DNA from: Maricaulis sp048270095
GTDB lineage: Bacteria; Pseudomonadota; Alphaproteobacteria; Caulobacterales; Maricaulaceae
Length of the DNA: 64,000 nt
Direction of reading: 5' to 3'
Assembly (NCBI RefSeq): GCF_048270095.1
Contig: NZ_JBLWTL010000003.1
Coordinates: 124,001-188,000 of the forward strand
A program made the position numbers and the translations under genes. Below the pieces are notes generated by a model. It worked only from the letters and a program-made list of their open reading frames with translations. It was not told where the DNA came from and did not search any database. Below are positions 27,367 through 34,037 of the stretch, one piece after another (the first letter of the stretch is position 1; every line of letters starts with the position of its first letter).

Positions 27367-28974
27367 CTATGGGTTTTTCACGTAAGCGCCGGGGCGCAGG
27401 TAGAACCACCAGTTGAGAAGAATACAGACTGCGTAAAAGACGGCAAAACCGTACAGGGCGATTTCCGGCGTGGTGGCGCGGATCTGCTCGCCCAGCACTT
27501 GCGGGATAATGAAGGCGCCATAGGCGGCGACCGCCGAGGCCCAGCCGAGAACCGGTCCGGTCTGTTCGCGGTCAAACACGACGGCGATGGTGCGGAAGGT
27601 CGAGCCATTGCCGATGCCGGTGGCCGCAAACAGGATCAGGAACAGGATCAGGAAGGGGACGAAGAACTCTTCCGGCGTCTCCGAGCCATAGGCGAGCTTC
27701 ATGCACAGGGCGACGCCAATGGCCGCGGCCACCATCACGACAGAGACGATCTGGGTCACCAGGGCACCGCCGAGCTTGTCGGCGATCATGCCACCGACCG
27801 GCCGGATCAGGGCGCCGATGAAGGGCCCCGTCCATGCGAACATCAGGGCGCTGGGTCCGTCGGCATTGACTGTGGTGTGGGTCATCACCCCATCGACCAT
27901 GATGTGCTGGAAACCGAAGATGACCTTGATTGCCAAGCCGAAAGCGGCGCTGAAACCGATGAAGGAACCGAAAGTCATCGTGTAGATGACGGTCATCGCC
28001 CAGGTGTGCTTGTTGTTGAAGATCTTGTACTGACGCTCAAGGCTGTCATGGATCGGCCCGGGTATGAGTTTCAGCGCAAACACTGTCGCCGCGACCACGC
28101 CGGGCAGGACCAGCCATTTCGAGACATTCCAGCCTGAACCACCGGCATTTTCCGGCAGCATCAGCCACAGGCCGGCCGCCGCCATCACCAGACCGATCGC
28201 CAGCATGCCGAGAATCTTCGCAAAGGCGGCGATCGGGGAGCCGATATTCGGCGACACATATTCATCGCGGATATTATTCATGCCGACCCAGGTCGCGATC
28301 ACGACCGGGATCAGGATCGCCACCCAGATGAAGCCGGCATTGTGCAGGAAGGTCTCGGTCCCGGCCGGAATACGGCCGATCAGGGTTCCGGAAGTGTTTT
28401 GCAGCACCAGCGAGGTGCCACCGAACATGCCGACAGTCATCACCAGCGGGATCAGGATCTGCATGGTTGTGACGCCGAAATTGCCGAGCCCGGCATTCAT
28501 GCCCAGCGAGTAGCCCTGGACCTTTTTCGGGAAGAAGAAACTGATATTCGACATCGAGCTGGCGAAATTGCCGCCGCCAAAGCCGGACAGGAGCGCCATC
28601 AGCTGGAACTGCCAGAGGGGAGCATCGGGGTTCTGCAGGATAACGGCAGTACCCGCGGAGGGGAGCAGCAGGAGTGCAGTTGTCAGAAAGATGGTGTTAC
28701 GGCCACCGGCCAGCCGTATGAAGAAGGTCGACGGAATTCTCAAGGTCGCACCGGACAGACCCGCGATGGCCGTCAGGGTAAACAGCTCGGCCTGGGTAAA
28801 TCCATAATCCAGATTGATCATCTGGACCGTGATGATGCCCCAGTAGAGCCAGACAGCGAAGCCGCACAACAGGGCCGGGATCGAGATCCACAAATTGCGG
28901 GCGGCGATGACCTTGCCGGTCGTTTCCCATTGCGCCGGGTCTTCCGGATTCCAGTTCTTCAGGTCCTTGCCCAT
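27367..28974 (-). CDS. narK: Nitrate/nitrite MFS transporter, NarK2 type
   Basis: 535-aa inner-membrane transporter with 12 or more helices. Nitrate-signature regions are visible: GFGGGNFASSMSNISFFFPKK plus GLGNFGV, and near the C-terminus GIGNGSTFRTIAVVF. It starts behind AAGGAG and is the gene directly before narG, so it is likely co-transcribed with the reductase. NarK2-type proteins usually exchange nitrate for nitrite, which would fit export of the product. Assignment to type 2 rests on length and position. Confidence 0.92.
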   Translation of the reverse strand: MGKDLKNWNPEDPAQWETTGKVIAARNLWISIPALLCGFAVWLYWGIITVQMINLDYGFTQAELFTLTAIAGLSGATLRIPSTFFIRLAGGRNTIFLTTALLLLPSAGTAVILQNPDAPLWQFQLMALLSGFGGGNFASSMSNISFFFPKKVQGYSLGMNAGLGNFGVTTMQILIPLVMTVGMFGGTSLVLQNTSGTLIGRIPAGTETFLHNAGFIWVAILIPVVIATWVGMNNIRDEYVSPNIGSPIAAFAKILGMLAIGLVMAAAGLWLMLPENAGGSGWNVSKWLVLPGVVAATVFALKLIPGPIHDSLERQYKIFNNKHTWAMTVIYTMTFGSFIGFSAAFGLAIKVIFGFQHIMVDGVMTHTTVNADGPSALMFAWTGPFIGALIRPVGGMIADKLGGALVTQIVSVVMVAAAIGVALCMKLAYGSETPEEFFVPFLILFLILFAATGIGNGSTFRTIAVVFDREQTGPVLGWASAVAAYGAFIIPQVLGEQIRATTPEIALYGFAVFYAVCILLNWWFYLRPGAYVKNP

Positions 28975-29006
28975 AAGGGGCTCCTTGATTGGTCTTGTGG
29001 TTGGTA

Positions 29007-29060
29007 CCGGACTTCACCGCCTGTGTTCCCGGGGAGAGAAGTGGCCACGGTGAAGTCCGG
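29007..29060. terminator. 13-bp perfect inverted repeat between the two narK genes
   Basis: CCGGACTTCACCG (29007-29019) and CGGTGAAGTCCGG (29048-29060) pair perfectly around a 28-base loop. It lies 7 bases after the narK1 stop and 33 bases before the narK2 start. There is no T-run on either strand. It could terminate or attenuate narK1 transcripts, or act as a processing site that sets different levels of the two transporters. Confidence 0.6.
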
Positions 29061-29067
29061 CCCCGTC

Positions 29068-30393
29068 TCAGCGCTGGGCCGAGGCGGGAATTGGGGTATC
29101 CGGCAGGTCGGAGAGGGATGTCTCATCGGCCAGGGTCGGGAATTTGCGGTGCTCTTGCCGGCGGATGGCGACGTGCATCCAGACCAGCGAGACGGCGACG
29201 AGAACAAACATCAGCATGAAACAACTGGTCCAGATGCCGGTCAGGTCATTGACGATGCCGAAGGAGATCGGGAGGACGAAGCCGCCCAGTCCACCGATCA
29301 TGCCGACCAGTCCGCCGACGCCACCAACATGGTGGGGGTAGTAGACCGGAATGTGCTTGTAGACGGCGGCCTTGCCGAGCGACATCACGAAGCCAAGGGC
29401 GATCGTGAGGACCGCGAAGACCGGCACGCTGGTCGCGAGACTGAATTCGATCGGGCCCTGGATGCCGTCGACGATGTAGTGAGTCGCCGGATAGCTCAGA
29501 ATGAAGAGGCAGATGAGCGAGACGATGAAGGTGAGATACATCACCGCGCGGGCGCCGTATTTGTCGGACATCCAGCCACCGAGCGCGCGGAAGACGGAGC
29601 CGGGCAGCGAGTAGGCCGCAGCCAGCATGCCCGCGGTCTGGAGCTCGAGCCCGTAGGCACCGACATAATAGCGCGGCAGCCAGGAGGCGAGCGCGACGAA
29701 GGCGCCGAAGACGAAGAAATAATAGGTTGCGAAACGCCAGACCCGCGGGTCGCGCAAGGGTTCCAGCTGCATCAGGGCCGAGGCCGGCTTTGCGCCGGTC
29801 TTGCGCCGCTCCACCAGAGCCGGGTCATCCTTGGCAAAAATCCAGAACAGGACTGCGAGGGCTGTCAGCACAGCCGCATAGATCAGTGCCGTCTGTTGCC
29901 AGCCGAACGCGACCACGAGGAAGGGGGCGCCGAAATTGGTGACAGCAGCGCCAACATTGCCGGCGCCAAAGATTCCGAGTGCCGTGCCCTGGTTCTTCGC
30001 CTCATACCAGCGAGAGACATAGGCGACGCCAATGATGAATGATCCGCCAGCCAGCCCAACGCCGAGCGCTGCAAGGAGGAAGAGTGGGTAGGTATTGGCT
30101 TGCGACAACAACACGGTCGCAAAGGCCGTGGTCAGCATCTGGATCGGGAAGATCAGCCGGCCGCCATATTGTTCGGTCAGAATGCCGAGAAAGACCCGGC
30201 TGATCGAACCGGTCAACACCGGGGTGGCAACCAGCAGCCCAAACTCGGTCTCGGACAGGCCGAGCTCCTGCTTGATGCTGATGCCGATAATGGAGAATAT
30301 CGTCCAGACCGCGAAACAGGCGGTAAAGGCGATCGTCGTCATGCCCAATGCCTGGTTTTGTTGGCCGCGCGTTACGCCTTCAAGCGAATTCAT
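29068..30393 (-). CDS. narK: Nitrate MFS transporter, NarK1 type
   Basis: 441-aa inner-membrane transporter with about 12 helices. The nitrate signature GVGLAGGSFIIGVAYVSRWY followed by GIFGAGNVGAAVTNFGAP is clear. NarK1-type carriers are usually proton-nitrate symporters and work with NarK2 for uptake plus exchange. It is the first gene of the minus-strand cluster and is divergent from the Crp/Fnr regulator, with an FNR-type box in the 245-base gap. The two carriers are separate proteins here, whereas some Paracoccus-like relatives have them fused. Confidence 0.93.
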   Translation of the reverse strand: MNSLEGVTRGQQNQALGMTTIAFTACFAVWTIFSIIGISIKQELGLSETEFGLLVATPVLTGSISRVFLGILTEQYGGRLIFPIQMLTTAFATVLLSQANTYPLFLLAALGVGLAGGSFIIGVAYVSRWYEAKNQGTALGIFGAGNVGAAVTNFGAPFLVVAFGWQQTALIYAAVLTALAVLFWIFAKDDPALVERRKTGAKPASALMQLEPLRDPRVWRFATYYFFVFGAFVALASWLPRYYVGAYGLELQTAGMLAAAYSLPGSVFRALGGWMSDKYGARAVMYLTFIVSLICLFILSYPATHYIVDGIQGPIEFSLATSVPVFAVLTIALGFVMSLGKAAVYKHIPVYYPHHVGGVGGLVGMIGGLGGFVLPISFGIVNDLTGIWTSCFMLMFVLVAVSLVWMHVAIRRQEHRKFPTLADETSLSDLPDTPIPASAQR

Positions 30394-30583
30394 AGCTCAG
30401 TCCCCGTCTCACCCGCCCCGGGTGGTTGCACTGCAGGACTGTCAATACGAGGCCCAGCCCCTCTCCACAACCGGGCAGCGCGACGCGCGTCAGAACGCCG
30501 CAACTATTTGTAAGAATATGATGAAATTGCCATTCGGGCCAAATAATATTCGGCCATCGACTTGCCTGAATCGAGCGTTCCGG

Positions 30584-30597
30584 TTGATGTTTGTCAA
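30584..30597. promoter_or_regulatory. FNR/NNR-type box (TTGAT-N4-GTCAA)
   Basis: TTGATGTTTGTCAA matches nine of ten specified bases of the FNR consensus TTGAT-N4-ATCAA. It sits in the divergent region between narK1 (start 30393) and the Crp/Fnr regulator (ATG 30639). Its centre is about 48 bases before the regulator ATG and about 197 bases before narK1. An AT-rich TATTAT lies on the narK1 side (30543-30548). Control of nar genes by an FNR-family protein is well established; which side it serves is inference. Confidence 0.7.
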
Positions 30598-30638
30598 AGA
30601 AACATTATAGGATTTGCGGGCATAGCCCCGGAGCCTCC

Positions 30639-31337
30639 ATGAGACCACAAGATTGCGAATCAGTGCGCGCACTGTCCCTGTTCCAGGACATGGATGCTGC
30701 GGTTTTTGAACGCCTGATCAGCGCCGCCTATCTGCAACGCTTCCCCGCACAGATCGAATTGATAACGGAGGGCGAGTCGGCCGACTTTCTCTATATCGTT
30801 GTGGATGGCTGCGTTGAGCTTTTCTCGACCGCCAATGGCCGCGAGACGACGATGGCCCTGGTGCGCCCGGTCTCGACCTTCATTCTGGCCGCGACGATCA
30901 AGGACGCGCCCTATCTCATGTCGGGCCGGACGCTTGAGGCCAGCCAGATATTGCTGGTGCCATCGGGTGATGTCCGTCAGGCCTTCGCGGAGGATGACAA
31001 ATTCGCACGGGCCATCGTCACCGAACTGGCGAGTTGCTACCGCGCCGTCGTCAAATCGATGAAGAATCTCAAGCTCCGCACCTCGGTCGAACGCGTCGCC
31101 AATTACCTCTTGCGCATGCAATCGCGCACGGGTGGCGCCAATGTGATGGAATTGCAAATCGGCAAGCGTCACCTGGCCTCCATGCTGGGCATGACGCCCG
31201 AGAACCTGTCCCGGGCCTTCGGGGCCCTGCAGGCGCATGGCGTGACGGTTGATGGCCGCCAGATCACGATTGAAGACACAGAGCGGCTCATCCGCTACGC
31301 CAAACCATCCCCGCTGATTGATGATCCGAGCTGTTGA
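30639..31337 (+). CDS. Crp/Fnr-family transcriptional regulator (probable nitrate/NO-responsive)
   Basis: 232-aa cytoplasmic regulator with an N-terminal cyclic-nucleotide-like sensor domain (about 10-130), a dimerisation helix and a C-terminal winged helix whose recognition segment is RHLASMLGMTPENLSRAF. The N-terminal cysteine cluster of oxygen-sensing FNR is absent (only isolated Cys residues), so it resembles the NNR/DNR group that responds to nitric oxide or redox. GGAG lies 5 bases before ATG 30639. It is divergent from narK1 with an FNR-type box between, and mobA starts just after its stop. It likely controls the nar cluster and itself. Confidence 0.87.
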   Translation: MRPQDCESVRALSLFQDMDAAVFERLISAAYLQRFPAQIELITEGESADFLYIVVDGCVELFSTANGRETTMALVRPVSTFILAATIKDAPYLMSGRTLEASQILLVPSGDVRQAFAEDDKFARAIVTELASCYRAVVKSMKNLKLRTSVERVANYLLRMQSRTGGANVMELQIGKRHLASMLGMTPENLSRAFGALQAHGVTVDGRQITIEDTERLIRYAKPSPLIDDPSC

Positions 31338-31338
31338 T

Positions 31339-31887
31339 ATGGGCCGGATCGCCGGATTGATCCTTGCCGGTGGCCAGTCGATCCGGATGGGCCAGGACAA
31401 GGCCTCCCTGATGTGGGAGGGCAAAACCCTGCTGTCGCGCGCACGCACCCTGCTGCGAAACGCCGGACTCGACGCGATTCATGTCGGCGGACGCCCGGAT
31501 CAACCCGATGGTCTGCCGGACAGCGTGCCCCATGCCGGTCCGGCACGCGCCATACTTGATGCGGCCGGTCTGTTGCGCGGACAATACGACCAATTGCTGG
31601 TCATACCGGTTGATATGCCGCTTTTGAGCCCCGCACAGCTCACCCCCCTGCTCGGTGCCCGCCCAAGCGAGGCACGCTACTGGCAGGATCACCCCTTGCC
31701 GGCACTAATTCCGGTCGAAGCCTGCTGCACGCTGATCAGCGATGACATCCACTCCATCAAGCGCTTGCTCACCACGCTGAACGCCAAGCCCCTCGCGACC
31801 GCGCCAGAAGAGGCCGGCCCGACAGACCCGTTCAGCAATATCAATACGCCGGAGGCCCTCGCCGGACTGGACGCGACTAACCGCTAA
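31339..31887 (+). CDS. mobA: Molybdenum cofactor guanylyltransferase
   Basis: Couples GMP to molybdopterin to form the MGD cofactor needed by NarG. The 182-aa protein begins with the family loop LILAGGQSIRMGQDKASL and has VIPVDMPLL for metal and nucleotide binding in the middle. ATG 31339 lies one base after the regulator stop; an in-frame ATG at 31321 would overlap that gene by 17 bases. At about 180 aa it is slightly shorter than E. coli MobA. Its 3' end overlaps the convergent nnrS gene by 11 bases. Confidence 0.9.
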   Translation: MGRIAGLILAGGQSIRMGQDKASLMWEGKTLLSRARTLLRNAGLDAIHVGGRPDQPDGLPDSVPHAGPARAILDAAGLLRGQYDQLLVIPVDMPLLSPAQLTPLLGARPSEARYWQDHPLPALIPVEACCTLISDDIHSIKRLLTTLNAKPLATAPEEAGPTDPFSNINTPEALAGLDATNR

Positions 31888-33067
31888 CGGGCCTCGTCGG
31901 CTTCGATCCGAACAACATCGGCGCATACCCGATACAGAACAGCAGGAATGCTCCACTCCACAGCGTCGCTCCGGCAGCCAGCAGGAGCGTGTCATTCCCA
32001 TGCAATGCGGCGCACACGCGGAGAACCGCCCCGAGATGCGCCAGAATATAGATCAGCGTCGTCACCCAGTCGGCCTTTCGCGGGCGCCCGGTATGACCCA
32101 GGCTCGCACGCGTCATTACAGCGAGCGTCATGGTGCCGATCAGACCGGCCGCCAAGGCGTGCAGGCCGGCGGAAGCAGGAATGAGAGCAGGCCAGGCGAT
32201 CCCAGCCCCGATCAGGCCGACCGCAATCGGGAGCCACGCATATCCGGCATGCAGCGACCAGACGAGCGGTTCGGCAAGGGTCGCCTGCCCTTTCCAACGT
32301 GCCAGTCGCACTGCTTGCATCACCCCGGCCAGCAATAGCACGCCCCCCGTAGCCAAATAGGCCGGTGCGATGGTCCAGCTCAGCAGGGCCAGTACCAGCA
32401 CACCAAGGGACATTTTGTCATAGACCTTCATCGGGCCAGGCATCGTGGCTGTGTGCGGGCTGGCGACCGATGCGAGCCAGTTGCGGGTGAAGCTTGGAAC
32501 GATCCGGCCGCCGATCAGGGCGATCAGCAGGGCTGCGACCGCAAACGTGCCTCTGATCGCGACCAGATAGTGATCCGGAAAGTGAAACAGAAGATGGGAC
32601 AGCGCGAACAGGCTGAGCAATCCAACCACGGGAAGATTGCGCCAGTTTTTCCCGGCCACCACCTCCCGGAAAGCGACCGCAGCCAGGACAAACAGAAAGG
32701 CGAGGTCGACCATGACGGCGACGACGCCGTCAAACGCCAACACGGCGACCCGACCGATGACCCACAATCCGAACAACGCCGCCAGCCCCATGCCGGCGAC
32801 CGGTGCGCGACCTGTCCAGTTGGGGATGGCTGTCAGGGAAAACCCGCAGATAATGGCGGCAAGATAGCCGTAGAGCATTTCATGGGCGTGGCCCGTGAGC
32901 CCCATGGATGGCACCGGGCCAGACCCGCCGCCAGCGAATTCCCAGACCCAGAGCGGCACCAGTGCCGCAGCCCAGAATGCCCCCGCCAGAAAGAAGGGCC
33001 GGAAAGCATTTTGCAGGACGGGTGGTGCAGCGCGCCGTTGCGCGCCGCGGTCGGCAGGTCGTTCCAT
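31877..33067 (-). CDS. nnrS: NnrS family membrane protein
   Basis: Haem- and copper-containing inner-membrane protein linked to nitric oxide stress relief. The 396 aa have about 12 helices and the family start NAFRPFFLAG, followed by HAHEMLYGY and several membrane histidines (HFPDHYL, LHALAAG). ATG 33067 is chosen; an upstream TTG at 33106 lies inside an FNR-type box and is unlikely. It faces mobA tail to tail. No nitrite or nitric oxide reductase gene is nearby, so a protective role against nitrite-derived NO fits. Confidence 0.92.
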   Translation of the reverse strand: MERPADRGAQRRAAPPVLQNAFRPFFLAGAFWAAALVPLWVWEFAGGGSGPVPSMGLTGHAHEMLYGYLAAIICGFSLTAIPNWTGRAPVAGMGLAALFGLWVIGRVAVLAFDGVVAVMVDLAFLFVLAAVAFREVVAGKNWRNLPVVGLLSLFALSHLLFHFPDHYLVAIRGTFAVAALLIALIGGRIVPSFTRNWLASVASPHTATMPGPMKVYDKMSLGVLVLALLSWTIAPAYLATGGVLLLAGVMQAVRLARWKGQATLAEPLVWSLHAGYAWLPIAVGLIGAGIAWPALIPASAGLHALAAGLIGTMTLAVMTRASLGHTGRPRKADWVTTLIYILAHLGAVLRVCAALHGNDTLLLAAGATLWSGAFLLFCIGYAPMLFGSKPTRPVSG

Positions 33068-33092
33068 GGTCGTGTCTCTGATCCGGGTGAAC

Positions 33093-33106
33093 TTGATATT
33101 TCTCAA
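33093..33106. promoter_or_regulatory. FNR/NNR-type box upstream of nnrS
   Basis: Read toward nnrS the site is TTGAG-AAAT-ATCAA, nine of ten specified FNR bases. nnrS genes are classically under NNR control. The centre is only about 33 bases before the chosen ATG, closer than the usual -41.5 activation geometry allows with a normal leader. The transcript may therefore be nearly leaderless, or the site may act differently. Confidence 0.6.
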
Positions 33107-33208
33107 GCCTACCCCAAACCACTTCGATGCCGATGAGACGCATTGTCACGGAGCGAATATCACGCCGCCAGGGCGCAGCATGCCCGCATCCCCCTTCCGA
33201 CCCGTAAT

Positions 33209-33715
33209 TCAGGCGGGCCGGTCGGACCCGGTTTCTCCGGCCCCTGTACGACGCACATCACCAACGTCGAGAATCGGAGCCGCATCGACATCTTCCGCAC
33301 TCATCAATTCCGCGAGCCGCTGAAGCGATGCGATCAGCATTTGCTGCTCCCAGTCGGCGAGCTCACCAAATGATCTCAAGAAACCGGATTGCAATGCCGG
33401 CGGCGCGTCAGCCAGGCATTGGCGGCCCGCATCATTGATCTCGATATGGACACTTCGGCGGTCTGTCTGGCTGCGCTGCCGGGAAATCAGGCCGCGTTGC
33501 TCGAGCCGGTCAAGGATCACCGTCACTGTCGGCTGGCTGAGCGAGACCTCCCGCGCGATGACGCCAGGCGTTACCGAACCCTTCTGGACAAGCGTTTGCA
33601 GGACGATCCGTTGAGACGATGTCAGCCCGCTGGCCTTCATCAGCTTTTTCGAATGGAGGTCAACGGCGCGCACGATCCGGCGCACGGCGATCAGCACATC
33701 ATCTTGCCTGCCCAT
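33209..33715 (-). CDS. MarR-family transcriptional regulator
   Basis: 168-aa dimeric winged-helix regulator. The DNA-binding part reads LTSSQRIVLQTL, then VTPGVIAREVSLSQPTVTVILDRLEQRGLI and the wing with RQRSQTDRRSVHIEIN. Ligand unknown. It is transcribed away from the TonB-dependent receptor across a 322-base gap that contains GAAATTTC-type palindromes, so self-regulation and control of the receptor are plausible. A link to nnrS, next gene downstream on the same strand, is also possible. Confidence 0.88.
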   Translation of the reverse strand: MGRQDDVLIAVRRIVRAVDLHSKKLMKASGLTSSQRIVLQTLVQKGSVTPGVIAREVSLSQPTVTVILDRLEQRGLISRQRSQTDRRSVHIEINDAGRQCLADAPPALQSGFLRSFGELADWEQQMLIASLQRLAELMSAEDVDAAPILDVGDVRRTGAGETGSDRPA

Positions 33716-34037
33716 CCGGTGTCTCCATCACCCGCCGCCAGACCATAAATCTAACCGCGTTTCTCGGGCTCGCAACTCGTCTTTATGATCGTTAGAGAAC
33801 GAAATTTCAGAACACTTCAGCTGGTGAACCTGCGTCGAAATTATCGTAAAATTTCGTCTCAAAAATGCCACTGAAGCGGTATCTTGCGGGAATCTAACGC
33901 ATATCTGGATCACACGACTGTGGCGAACGCAGGAGCGCCTCCCCAGACAATTGTTAGACATCTATGTACATATGGCCATTTCATGGCGGATCGCCTAAAG
34001 AGTTCAAATCAGAAAAATCACGAGGGAACTGAGAGCC
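33716..34037. promoter_or_regulatory. Divergent regulatory region with GAAATTTC-type palindromes
   Basis: This 322-base gap between the MarR gene and the TonB-dependent receptor is more AT-rich than its surroundings. GAAATTTC (33801-33808) is a perfect palindrome. CGAAATT (33836-33842) and AATTTCG (33850-33856) form a 7-bp inverted repeat with a 7-base spacer. The shared core suggests operator sites for a dimeric regulator such as the adjacent MarR protein. ATGTACAT (33964-33971) is another 8-base palindrome. No coding region was found here. Confidence 0.4.

Noticed and set aside
22085..30042. Very long plus-strand open frames opposite narK, narG and narH (up to about 870 codons)
   Set aside because: They mirror the codon bias of clear minus-strand genes, give low-complexity His/Gly/Asp-rich proteins, and have no family resemblance or ribosome sites.
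33068..33106. Upstream TTG start for nnrS
   Set aside because: It falls inside the FNR-type box and adds residues not typical of NnrS N-termini.
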